Source of the DNA: UBA1140 sp964409295
GTDB taxonomy: Bacteria; Campylobacterota; Campylobacteria; Campylobacterales; Sulfurovaceae
Direction of reading: 5' to 3'
Assembly: GCA_964409295.1 (NCBI GenBank)
Contig: CAYPCV010000075.1
Coordinates: 1 to 16,657 of the forward strand
DNA: 16,657 nucleotides
Positions 6,763 through 13,576 of the stretch are shown one piece after another; the stretch's first letter is position 1; every line of letters starts with the position of its first letter. The notes beneath the pieces were generated by a model. That model did no database searches and was not told where the DNA came from. It saw only the letters and a program-made list of their open reading frames with translations. The translations under genes were made by a program, and so were the position numbers.

Positions 6763-7134
6763 TTATCCCAAAGAGCTAAAGTAGTTTAATCCTATTAAAG
6801 CCCAACAGAGTAGATGCAAAATAACCGAAAAAAGAACGGCTGTTGCTCCAATATCTTTGGCTGCTTTTGCTAGTGGATGAATATCTGTAGTGACCAAATC
6901 GACCACATTTTCAACAGCAGAATTGAGTAACTCTGCAATCATAATTATAAAATAGGTAATCACTAGAACTAATTTATAAATTAACTCAAAAGGCATAAAG
7001 TAGACCAGTGGAAAAAAGATTATAGCAATCGCTAACTCTATCTTAAAAGAGGTCTCTGTTTTGACAGCATGAACTAAACCATCCCATGCATATGAGGCAT
7101 TTTTAAAAAGAGTATATTTAGGCTTATTATTCAT
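6763..7134 (-). CDS. dgkA: Diacylglycerol kinase, integral membrane type
   Basis: This 123-residue inner-membrane enzyme phosphorylates diacylglycerol with ATP to give phosphatidic acid, recycling lipid left from envelope glycan synthesis. Its length and three membrane segments (about 31-47, 52-68 and 95-117) match the DgkA family. The motif AELLNSAVENVVD holds E68, N71 and E75, corresponding to the catalytic E69, N72 and E76 of E. coli DgkA, and AKDIGATAVL follows. Its ATG is three bases after the stop of the lipoprotein gene, so the two are co-transcribed, lipoprotein first. It converges on the PAS gene. Confidence 0.93.
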   Translation of the reverse strand: MNNKPKYTLFKNASYAWDGLVHAVKTETSFKIELAIAIIFFPLVYFMPFELIYKLVLVITYFIIMIAELLNSAVENVVDLVTTDIHPLAKAAKDIGATAVLFSVILHLLCWALIGLNYFSSLG

Positions 7135-7137
7135 CTA

Positions 7138-7689
7138 TTATAACCCAAACGTTAAAAATATTTGACCATCACGAACATCAATTCCTTTGACCAATCCTGC
7201 TCCAACTCCTGCTTTTTGTATGTTATAAACAGGCTTTTTTGAAATGCTATTTGCAATAACCATACCAATAGCATTTCTCATATCTACTGTTAAGTATTTA
7301 GCCAAAGAGAAGTCTTGAAATTTAATTTCATTGACCATGGGGTTTGCTAAATAGAGGTTTTTTGTATTTGCATCATAACGAATTCCTGAAGCCAAATCGA
7401 TTGTTCCTGTAATACCTTTTGGAACAAACATATTGGTAAATTTAAATGATGTACCAACACCTAGTTTATCGCTTCCTGCTTTGCCCAATACGTTTGGTTT
7501 TTCAATACTAAGTGTTCCACTTACCATTCCATAAGATACTTTTTCACTTGCAGGAAATTTTTCTGCCAAGGTTGAATTAATCATTGACATTGGAATGGCT
7601 ACGGAATAGCCTCTTCCTTGTGGGTCAACCCCAACACAGCCGAAAAACATTCCAAGCAATAACGCACTACTTACTAATTTTTTTAACAT
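7138..7689 (-). CDS. DUF1439 (YceB-type) lipoprotein
   Basis: This 183-residue predicted lipoprotein begins MLKKLVSSALLLGMFFGC, with the lipidated cysteine expected at position 18. The tail NIQKAGVGAGLVKGIDVRDGQIFLTF resembles the end of E. coli YceB (DUF1439), a lipoprotein of unclear function. The rest is predicted beta-rich with no catalytic motif. The start is supported by AAGGAG six bases before the ATG. A -10-like TAAAAT lies at 7717-7712 on the minus strand. The presumed -35 position falls inside the IS605-like element, so the promoter has probably been altered by that insertion. It is followed by dgkA after three bases. Confidence 0.75.
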   Translation of the reverse strand: MLKKLVSSALLLGMFFGCVGVDPQGRGYSVAIPMSMINSTLAEKFPASEKVSYGMVSGTLSIEKPNVLGKAGSDKLGVGTSFKFTNMFVPKGITGTIDLASGIRYDANTKNLYLANPMVNEIKFQDFSLAKYLTVDMRNAIGMVIANSISKKPVYNIQKAGVGAGLVKGIDVRDGQIFLTFGL

Positions 7690-7735
7690 CTATAACTCCT
7701 TGATTTTTGTTATTTTATCAAAATATAGCGTAAAA

Positions 7736-7755
7736 CCACCTCTTTAAAGGGGTGG
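7736..7755 (+). repeat. Left-end subterminal hairpin of the IS605-like element
   Basis: CCACCTCT (7736-7743) pairs with AGGGGTGG (7748-7755) around a TTAA loop, with one G-T pair. It shares the CCACC...GGTGGA core with the right-end hairpin. TnpA of this family recognises such hairpins on single-stranded DNA. Confidence 0.65.
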
Positions 7756-7841
7756 ATATAAGCGTAATTCTGTTGAACTGCTTAACTTTTTAAACAATTA
7801 AGCTCTAAAAAACACATTTTTAGTTAAAATATTATATCAAA

Positions 7842-7990
7842 CAATATCTATCTGTGAGAACCAAACAGTTACTTTTTGCTTGATAATAGAGTCTAGGCAG
7901 GGCATGTCCGACTTTAAACGCTCTCTAAATATCTGAACATTAGTTCGGAGTTCGGAAGAATCCACCCTATTTAGGGGGTGGAGTTGTCAA
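7842..7990 (+). ncRNA. Candidate omega-RNA-like small RNA at the element right end
   Basis: In IS200/IS605 elements the right end is transcribed as the omega RNA that guides TnpB, with the guide taken from the DNA beyond the TCAA boundary. Here a -10-like TATTAT (7830-7835) in TTTTTAGTTAAAATATTATAT would start an RNA near 7842. It would contain a GAAC/GTTC hairpin (7935-7946), a tandem GTTCGGA (7943-7949, 7950-7956) and the terminal CCACCC hairpin, about 149 nt to the boundary. Bases from 7991, antisense to the end of ftsI, would be the guide. No TnpB is present in the window. Transcription is inferred from sequence only. Confidence 0.3.
7961..7982 (+). repeat. Right-end hairpin of the IS605-like element, overlapping the ftsI stop
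   Basis: TCCACCC (7961-7967) pairs with GGGTGGA (7976-7982) around a loop TATTTAGG. The complement of CTA at 7967-7969 is the TAG stop of ftsI, so this hairpin encodes the end of FtsI on the other strand. It could also slow transcripts leaving ftsI. Confidence 0.65.
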
Positions 7991-9877
7991 CCCATGTGCC
8001 TTATTGTAAGCTTGAATTTTTCTTACATAGGCATCATGTTTGCGTTTACGCACAGCTTCTCGTCTTGCAAAATCAATTTTAGCCAAACGCTTATCTACTA
8101 TTAAATAGTTATGTTTGACCATCTTATTAATAATTTTCTTAAAGGTTGGTGCAGCTGTTTGAGATGCAAAATAGACTTTCTTTGCTTTGATTACAAAAAC
8201 TCCAACGGTGTATTTATGTCCTAACTTATCATTTACAAAGCCATAAAAACTACTATGATATTTCTCAATATAGTGACCTTTATAGTTGATGTGTGCTGTA
8301 CCTGTTTTTCCACCTACGGTTAAACCATCATATTGTGCTGCTGTTCCTGTTCCTCTATTTACAGCAGCAATCAATATATCATTAATTTTAGATGCAGTAT
8401 AGGGCGTACATGCTTGTAAATCTTCGACTTCATTCAATGTTTCGTAGTGTTTACCTTTACTGCTAAGGTAATTAACTAATTTTGGGGTTACTGCAATACC
8501 ATTGTTATTAAAAGCACTATAGGCTTTAATCATTTGCATAAAGTTCGCAAGCATACCATAGCCATAGGCTGTATTGGCAGAGTGTACTTTATAGTTTAAT
8601 AGATAGGCAGGTTTTATTTTTCCTGCTAACTCTTTGGATAGGTCAATACCTGAAGGTCTAGAGAGTCCAAATTTACGCCAACCATCATAAAGCTCTTGAC
8701 CTTTAAGTCTCCATGCTATTTTGGAAATTCCAATATTGGAAGAGTACATAATAATACCCTTTGGGCTTAACGATTTAAAATAGTCATCATCTGAAATGGT
8801 ATATTTATTTGTGACCTTTAGTTTTCCACCCAAGCGTATCTGTTTATTTAAATTTACTTTATTGGCATCCATTGCAATAGCAAGTGTCAAAGGTTTCATA
8901 ACTGACCCTGGTTCATAAAGGTATTCCGAAAAGTTTGGATTGAGTGCTTTTACATCTTTTTGAGTAATGTGTTTGGGGTCAAAACGCTCGGAAGATGCTA
9001 ATGAGAGCAGTTTTCCTGTTTTAGAATCCATTACTGCTGTCATAATCTCTTCTGCTCCAATCTGCTCTTTCATTTCGTCTAAAACTTTTTCAACGCTACG
9101 TTGAAAATCTAAGTTGATGTTTAGATGAATATTCATGCCGTCCACACGCTCTATTTCTCGGCTTTGACCATCACGAAGGATAGTTCCTAGTACATCACGT
9201 TTACCTCGTATAACTCCATTTTGACTTGGTTCTAAAAAATCTCGATACGACTTCTCTAATCCTTTAATTCCAATAGGAATTTTATAATTATCCACAACTT
9301 CTGTTCGCACATAACCTACTACAGGAGTCAAGAGATTCTTGTGAGGAAAAGAGCGTGTTTCACTTGCAGGTAAAATATCCAAGCCATATACTAGATGAGG
9401 TTTTTTAAAATCTAAAGGTTGAAAAATATCTAAAGAGGTCATTTTTCGAGAGAGTGATTTTAAATCTTTTGATAAACGAACATCAATATTGGAACAAAGA
9501 ACAATTCGACCTTTGATTTTTTTCCCTGATTTTGAAATGAATTTCGATAAAATTTTCTTTTCAGGAATTCCTGAATAGATGGAAAAAAGCTTTACAAATA
9601 AATCTTTCTTTTTTGGGTCAATACTCTTGGTATTGACCTCTGCTCTAAAATGTTTTTGACTAAAAGAGACCACAAAATTATCTTCTGAAATAATTTTTCC
9701 TCGTATTGCTTTGTTTTCAATAGTTACAAATTTATTATCTGTGTGGCGATCTGTATTGATGATACCTACAATCGTGCTTAAAAATATCATGAAAAGAAAG
9801 AGTATTGAAAGAAACATCGCAAGTAATATGGCAGAACGATAATGTATCATTTTATTTTCTATTTTTGCATTGGGCAT
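7967..9877 (-). CDS. ftsI: FtsI (PBP3), septal peptidoglycan transpeptidase
   Basis: This class B penicillin-binding protein cross-links septal peptidoglycan in the periplasm as partner of FtsW. It has 636 residues: a cytoplasmic tail, one membrane helix (about 13-40), a dimerisation/linker domain and a C-terminal transpeptidase domain. The active-site motifs are S325-V-M-K328 (nucleophile S325), S379-S-N381 and K524-T-G-T527. YEPGSVMKPL is characteristic of FtsI. The ATG is preceded by AAAAAAGG six bases upstream. It is divergent from ftsW across 92 bp, supporting FtsI over an elongation-type PBP2. The tail after about residue 595 is basic and helical. The last residues LTTPPPK and the stop appear to come from the adjacent IS605-like element; an empty site would predict GIK and stop instead. 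Confidence 0.88.
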   Translation of the reverse strand: MPNAKIENKMIHYRSAILLAMFLSILFLFMIFLSTIVGIINTDRHTDNKFVTIENKAIRGKIISEDNFVVSFSQKHFRAEVNTKSIDPKKKDLFVKLFSIYSGIPEKKILSKFISKSGKKIKGRIVLCSNIDVRLSKDLKSLSRKMTSLDIFQPLDFKKPHLVYGLDILPASETRSFPHKNLLTPVVGYVRTEVVDNYKIPIGIKGLEKSYRDFLEPSQNGVIRGKRDVLGTILRDGQSREIERVDGMNIHLNINLDFQRSVEKVLDEMKEQIGAEEIMTAVMDSKTGKLLSLASSERFDPKHITQKDVKALNPNFSEYLYEPGSVMKPLTLAIAMDANKVNLNKQIRLGGKLKVTNKYTISDDDYFKSLSPKGIIMYSSNIGISKIAWRLKGQELYDGWRKFGLSRPSGIDLSKELAGKIKPAYLLNYKVHSANTAYGYGMLANFMQMIKAYSAFNNNGIAVTPKLVNYLSSKGKHYETLNEVEDLQACTPYTASKINDILIAAVNRGTGTAAQYDGLTVGGKTGTAHINYKGHYIEKYHSSFYGFVNDKLGHKYTVGVFVIKAKKVYFASQTAAPTFKKIINKMVKHNYLIVDKRLAKIDFARREAVRKRKHDAYVRKIQAYNKAHGLTTPPPK

Positions 9878-9933
9878 ATTAACCTTTTTTAATTCTCTAA
9901 AGAGATTTTACTATTTTTTTTACAAAGTTTTGA

Positions 9934-9939
9934 TAAAAT
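9934..9939 (+). promoter_or_regulatory. Probable -10 of the ftsW-murG promoter
   Basis: TAAAAT at 9934-9939, preceded by T-rich DNA, predicts a start near 9946 in the 92-bp gap between the divergent ftsI and ftsW. Campylobacterota promoters usually lack a clear -35, and none is evident. On the other strand a TAAAAT-like -10 for ftsI can be read near 9906-9911. An inverted repeat TCTCT-AA-AGAGA lies at 9894-9905. Confidence 0.35.
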
Positions 9940-9969
9940 ATCTTCACTAAAAATAAAAAAGAATACAAT

Positions 9970-11085
9970 ATGATTGATAAACCCCTATTTGGAGCGACAG
10001 TTATCCTTTTAGTCCTTGGATTAATAATGAGTTACTCTCTCTCTAGTTATGCTGTTATGAAGTTTCATTACAGTGATTTTCATTTCTTTATTCGACAATT
10101 TGTAGCTGTAACTATTGGTATTTTTCTAATGATTTGGCTCAGTCGACGTAATCCAGACCGATGGTTTAAGCCTATTGGAATTCTTCTCTTTTCTACTTTT
10201 CTATTTATTCTTCTAATTATGCCTCTTTTACCAGAGTCTTTAGTACATAGTATTGGTGGAGCAAAACGTTGGATTAATTTGGGGGTAACTTCGATTACTC
10301 CTGTAGAGTTTTATAAAGTTGGCTTTATTATGTTTATCTCTTGGTCGTTGGTTCGTACCCGTTTTACCCATGGGAATATGCCTTTAAAAGCTGAAATAAA
10401 ACTCTTTGTTCCGTATGTGGTGGTACTTTTTATATCCACCCTTCTTATTGCTGTTTTTCAAAAAGATTTAGGGCAAACAGTTGTTTTATCAGCAACGCTT
10501 ATAATCTTATTTTTACTTGTAGGAAGCAGTTTTCGCTTCTTTTCACTGCTTTTTGGTATTGCTCTTTCAGGGTTGGCACTACTTATTATTAGCGCTCCAC
10601 ATAGAATTAAACGAATCCAAGATTGGTTTATCTCTATTGATACACCTGCCAACCGTTTAGAAACTTATCAAATATCTAACTCTCTTGATGCCATCCACCA
10701 TGGAGGTTTTTGGGGACAAGGTTTGGGAAATGGTCAATATAAACTGGGCTTTTTATCAGAGGTTAATACCGATTTTGTCTTGGCAGGAATTGCTGAAGAG
10801 TTAGGAGTAATTACTATTATACTCATTACCCTTCTCATGTTCTTCATTATCTACCGTATCTTCAAAATTGCAGCAAAAATAGAAACACCAACCTATTATC
10901 TATATTGTGTGGGAACAGCTCTATTAATTACCTTTTCATTTTTAATTAATAGCTTTGGTATTGCAGGGATTACCCCAATTAAAGGTATTGCTGTACCATT
11001 TTTAAGTTATGGAGGCTCACAAGTCATTGCCTCTTCACTAAGTATTGGTATTGTATTAATGATTTCAAAAAAAGTAAACAAATAG
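9970..11085 (+). CDS. ftsW: FtsW, SEDS-family septal peptidoglycan polymerase
   Basis: FtsW polymerises lipid II into septal glycan strands together with FtsI. The 371-residue protein has about ten hydrophobic segments across its length and the SEDS signatures GGAKRWINLG (96-105), PVEFYKVG (111-118) and FQKDLGQT (163-170). The catalytic aspartate of the family corresponds to D268 in SEVNTDFVLAGIAEELG. FLSYGGSQ near the C-terminus is also typical. The close relative RodA is the alternative, but location between ftsI and murG favours FtsW. The ribosome binding site (AAAAAAGAAT) is weak. murG follows after 11 bp, so the two form an operon. Confidence 0.88.
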   Translation: MIDKPLFGATVILLVLGLIMSYSLSSYAVMKFHYSDFHFFIRQFVAVTIGIFLMIWLSRRNPDRWFKPIGILLFSTFLFILLIMPLLPESLVHSIGGAKRWINLGVTSITPVEFYKVGFIMFISWSLVRTRFTHGNMPLKAEIKLFVPYVVVLFISTLLIAVFQKDLGQTVVLSATLIILFLLVGSSFRFFSLLFGIALSGLALLIISAPHRIKRIQDWFISIDTPANRLETYQISNSLDAIHHGGFWGQGLGNGQYKLGFLSEVNTDFVLAGIAEELGVITIILITLLMFFIIYRIFKIAAKIETPTYYLYCVGTALLITFSFLINSFGIAGITPIKGIAVPFLSYGGSQVIASSLSIGIVLMISKKVNK

Positions 11086-11096
11086 AAGGAAAAAAG

Positions 11097-12104
11097 ATGA
11101 GCATTGTTATGACAGGTGGAGGAACAGGTGGACACTTGACCATTATTAAAGCTGTAAAAGAGCAACTTTTGGATGAGAAACTTATCTATATAGGCTCAAC
11201 AAAAGGTCAAGACCAAGCGTGGTTCAAAGATGACACACAGTTTGAATCAACACACTTTTTAGCGACACAAGGTGTTGTAAATCAAGGTATTTTAGGAAAA
11301 GTAAAGTCTATTTTTATGCTGATAAAATCTACCTTTAAAGCCAGAAAAATTTTAAAAGAGAAAAAAGTAAAAGTCATTTTTTGTGTGGGTGGTTTTTCAG
11401 CAGCACCTACCTCTTTTGCTGCAAAAATGTTAAATATCCCCTTGGTTATTCATGAACAAAATGCATCTATAGGCTCACTCAATAGGTTGTTACGCTCGTA
11501 TGCTACAGCTTTTATCTCTTCGTATGAAGATGAGTCTCCGATTAAAGCTTATCCTATAAAAGAGGAGTTTTTTAAAAAATCTCGTATTCGTGAAGAGATA
11601 AAAACTATTATTTTCCTAGGTGGTTCACAGGGTGCTGTTGCCATTAATAAACTTGCTCTATCTTTGGCATCTACTTTAAAAGATAAAAAGATAAAAATTA
11701 TCCACCAAGCAGGAGAGCGTAATATAAATGAGGTTAAAAAAGCATATGACGCTTTAGGAATAGAAGCTGAAGTATTTGGATTTACAGACAAGCTCTCAGA
11801 CTACATGCAACAAGCTGACTTTGCAATAGCTCGTTCAGGAGCATCTACTCTATGGGAACTCTCTGCAATGGCATGTCCAACACTCTATATTCCCTATCCT
11901 TATGCAGCAGGAGACCACCAATTTTACAATGCAAAATTTCTAGTAGACCAAGATGTTGCATGGATTATGCGTGAAAAAGAGATAGATATAGAAGAGGTAA
12001 TACTCCTTTTAGATGAAAACATGAAAGAGAAGAGTCAAAAACTTCAAAAGATGATAGAAAAAGATGGTGCATTAAAGGTTGCAATGCTTTTAAAAAATAT
12101 CTAA
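11097..12104 (+). CDS. murG: MurG, lipid II-forming GlcNAc transferase
   Basis: MurG transfers GlcNAc from UDP-GlcNAc to lipid I at the cytoplasmic face of the inner membrane, giving lipid II, the substrate of FtsW. The 335-residue length is near the family norm. The glycine-rich loops GGGTGGH (7-13) and GGSQGA (175-180), HEQN (119-122), and the UDP-GlcNAc-binding region from RSGASTLWELSAMACP (246-261) to GDHQFYNA (272-279) are all intact. AGAAGGAAAAAAG precedes the ATG. The stop lies inside a hairpin shared with the converging mqnA. Confidence 0.96.
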   Translation: MSIVMTGGGTGGHLTIIKAVKEQLLDEKLIYIGSTKGQDQAWFKDDTQFESTHFLATQGVVNQGILGKVKSIFMLIKSTFKARKILKEKKVKVIFCVGGFSAAPTSFAAKMLNIPLVIHEQNASIGSLNRLLRSYATAFISSYEDESPIKAYPIKEEFFKKSRIREEIKTIIFLGGSQGAVAINKLALSLASTLKDKKIKIIHQAGERNINEVKKAYDALGIEAEVFGFTDKLSDYMQQADFAIARSGASTLWELSAMACPTLYIPYPYAAGDHQFYNAKFLVDQDVAWIMREKEIDIEEVILLLDENMKEKSQKLQKMIEKDGALKVAMLLKNI

Positions 12105-12129
12105 AAATAAACCTTTTCGGTCTATTTTT
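12103..12129. terminator. Two-way terminator between murG and mqnA
   Basis: The A-rich arm 12103-12113 (ending AACC) pairs with the T-rich arm 12119-12129 (GGTCTATTTTT) around the loop TTTTC, with one mismatch. T-runs follow on the plus strand, and the A-run before the stem becomes a T-run on the minus strand. Both stop codons overlap the stem. Confidence 0.6.
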
Positions 12130-12775
12130 TTGTTTTATTTGAGAGTTTTAAAAAGAGTTTTAATGATTTCTCTGATTTATAATCCATTTTATATTGAATA
12201 TGTTCTAAATACCATAAGAGCTGTTTAGTGCTAATGCCTCGTTTTTTTGCTTCTTTTTTTAATATGTATTGAGGAATTTTAACGGGGTGTTGTATAAACT
12301 TTTTTGCAATAACTTGAATGCTCTTTTCATAACAATTAAAACAGAGCTTTGCAAAGACAAAGGGAAGTTTTGTTCGGTTGTACCACTCTTGTGAAAGGTC
12401 AACTCCTCGACCACCTTCTAAATAGTATTTAAGTGCTTTATCTCCAATCAGTACTTCACCTTGAAGATTTAAAACATTTGCCAGTTGATTTGATGTTGCA
12501 GATTCATTATCTTTTTTATTTTCTCCCTCAATAACAAATACCGAATAGACCATTTTATTGGCAATAATTCCTAAATTGGTACATTTATAGTGAGAGGATT
12601 CAATACTAGAGATAAATCCAGCATTAATATTTCCTTTACGAAGAGCTTTATTAATAGCAGAAGGGACATCTCTTTTATAGTTAAATGCCATTTTGCTAGA
12701 GGAGTGCTTAAGATGTTTTTTTAAAAAAACTTGAAAAGGTAAAAGGTTTAGGTAGCTTATTGAGCCAAATATCAC
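12122..12775 (-). CDS. mqnA: MqnA, chorismate dehydratase of the futalosine menaquinone pathway
   Basis: MqnA converts chorismate to 3-enolpyruvoyl-benzoate, the first step of the futalosine route to menaquinone, which Campylobacterota use. The 217-residue protein carries the family features: FGSISYLNLLPF at the N-terminus (usual form GxxxYLNxxP), the central LIGDKALKYYLEGG, and EWYNRTKLPFVFAK. It belongs to the periplasmic-binding-protein-like MqnA/MqnD fold but has no signal peptide. The start is GTG at 12775 with a perfect AGGAGG nine bases upstream; no ATG nearby would keep the N-terminal motif. It is divergent from moaD. Menaquinol made by this pathway is the expected electron donor for NosGH. 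Confidence 0.85.
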   Translation of the reverse strand: MIFGSISYLNLLPFQVFLKKHLKHSSSKMAFNYKRDVPSAINKALRKGNINAGFISSIESSHYKCTNLGIIANKMVYSVFVIEGENKKDNESATSNQLANVLNLQGEVLIGDKALKYYLEGGRGVDLSQEWYNRTKLPFVFAKLCFNCYEKSIQVIAKKFIQHPVKIPQYILKKEAKKRGISTKQLLWYLEHIQYKMDYKSEKSLKLFLKLSNKTKK

Positions 12776-12807
12776 AGTTGTTAGCCTCCTAGAGTAAATT
12801 AAGCATG

Positions 12808-12831
12808 ATTATATCAAACAACTTTTATAAT
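12808..12831. promoter_or_regulatory. Back-to-back promoters for mqnA and moaD
   Basis: TATAAT at 12826-12831 on the plus strand predicts a moaD start near 12838. TATAAT at 12813-12808 on the minus strand predicts an mqnA start near 12801. The two -10 boxes are 12 bp apart, so the two polymerases would compete for overlapping DNA. Confidence 0.55.
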
Positions 12832-12864
12832 CGAAACAATTTTGAATAAAGTGAGAGCGTAAAT

Positions 12865-13086
12865 ATGATTAAAGTTGAATTTTTAGGACCAATTGGCGAA
12901 GAGACACTAGAACTAAAAGCAGAGACCTTACAAGATGTAGCAAATCAACTTCAACAGATAGAGACCATTAGTGCATGGCTCGATAAATGTGCTGTAGCAG
13001 TCAATGACCAGATGACAAATGATTTATCAATGGTTTTAAAGAGTGGAGATAGAGTATCTATTCTTCCTCCTGTATGTGGTGGTTAG
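12865..13086 (+). CDS. moaD: MoaD, molybdopterin synthase sulfur-carrier subunit
   Basis: MoaD is the small ubiquitin-fold protein whose C-terminal Gly-Gly is thiocarboxylated and donates sulfur for molybdopterin. The 73-residue protein starts with a beta strand (MIKVEFLGPIGEET) and ends ILPPVCGG, with the essential terminal GG. It sits one base before moaE, its partner subunit, the usual arrangement. A cytoplasmic protein; its product is needed by molybdoenzymes such as Nap nitrate reductase. Confidence 0.93.
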   Translation: MIKVEFLGPIGEETLELKAETLQDVANQLQQIETISAWLDKCAVAVNDQMTNDLSMVLKSGDRVSILPPVCGG

Positions 13087-13087
13087 T

Positions 13088-13522
13088 ATGGAACTGTATC
13101 ATGGAGATTTAGATGTTAAAACAATTTTTAATCAGTGGCTAGAGGAAGAGTCTGAATCCAATTATGGAGCATATATCCCCTTTGTTGGAACAATTCGAGC
13201 CGAAGATGGTATTGAAGCGTTAAGTTTTGATATTTATGAACCTGTGCTTCAAAAGTGGTTCGATGATTGGGTTGTCAAAGCAGAAAAATTGGGTGCAAAA
13301 GTAAAGATGGCTCATGCTATAGGCGATGTTCCTGTACATACCTCTTCGTACATTTCAGCTGTGTTCTCTCCAAAACGGCGTGTGGCACTGGAATTGATTG
13401 ATGAATTTGTAGAGGATTTCAAAGCCAATGCTCCTATATGGAAATATGATGTGATAGATGGTAAAAGAGTTTATGCCGAAGATAGAAGCACACCAATGAG
13501 TGGTAGTGGCTTATTGGCGTAG
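13088..13522 (+). CDS. moaE: MoaE, molybdopterin synthase catalytic subunit
   Basis: MoaE binds precursor Z (cPMP) and, with MoaD, inserts two sulfurs to form molybdopterin. I place the start at ATG 13088, giving 144 residues beginning MELYHGDLDV; an upstream in-frame ATG at 13043 would lie within moaD and add a tail the family lacks. The segment YIPFVGTIRAED is the conserved anion-binding region. K119 in PIWKYDVIDGKRVYAE matches the catalytic K119 of E. coli MoaE in position, and K126 follows as in the family. The gene follows the moaD stop by one base, suggesting translational coupling. Confidence 0.92.
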   Translation: MELYHGDLDVKTIFNQWLEEESESNYGAYIPFVGTIRAEDGIEALSFDIYEPVLQKWFDDWVVKAEKLGAKVKMAHAIGDVPVHTSSYISAVFSPKRRVALELIDEFVEDFKANAPIWKYDVIDGKRVYAEDRSTPMSGSGLLA

Positions 13523-13576
13523 GTTAGGTAACACGGAATATTAAAAATTAAATAGAATTAAAAAAGGAAAAATAGA

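Larger units (their letters stand above)
7719..7990 (+). mobile_element. Transposase-less IS200/IS605-like element (IS608-type ends)
   Basis: Two related hairpins bound a stretch with no gene: CCACCTCTTTAAAGGGGTGG at 7736-7755 and a TCCACCC/GGGTGGA stem at 7961-7982. At the right end GAAT (7958-7961) sits at the 5' foot of the hairpin and TCAA (7987-7990) lies after it; these are the right guide and right cleavage tetranucleotides of H. pylori IS608. At the left, AAAA (7732-7735) sits at the hairpin foot and TTAT (7715-7718) lies 13 bases upstream, where IS608 has AAAG and TTAC. The G-to-A change in the guide and C-to-T change in the cleavage site would keep pairing. No tnpA or tnpB remains, so this is a non-autonomous relative. 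The left boundary is inferred; the right boundary is better supported. Confidence 0.6.

Noticed and set aside
7841..7936. Remnant of a TnpB coding sequence ending at TGA 7934
   Set aside because: The frame translates to a short peptide with no zinc-ribbon cysteines or RuvC motif, so coding ancestry cannot be supported.
7740..7966. RNase P RNA on the minus strand, suggested by ACAGAATTACGCTTAT
   Set aside because: The resemblance is limited to that short segment. The conserved GAGGAAAGTCC core is missing and the interval is explained better by IS605-like ends.
9894..9905. TCTCT-AA-AGAGA inverted repeat between ftsI and ftsW as an operator
   Set aside because: It is only five bases per arm and is not repeated elsewhere in the window, so it is likely chance.
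13043..13087. MoaE start at the ATG at 13043
   Set aside because: This would overlap the moaD coding region by 44 bases and add a hydrophobic tail absent from the family; ATG 13088 puts the catalytic lysine at position 119 as in E. coli.
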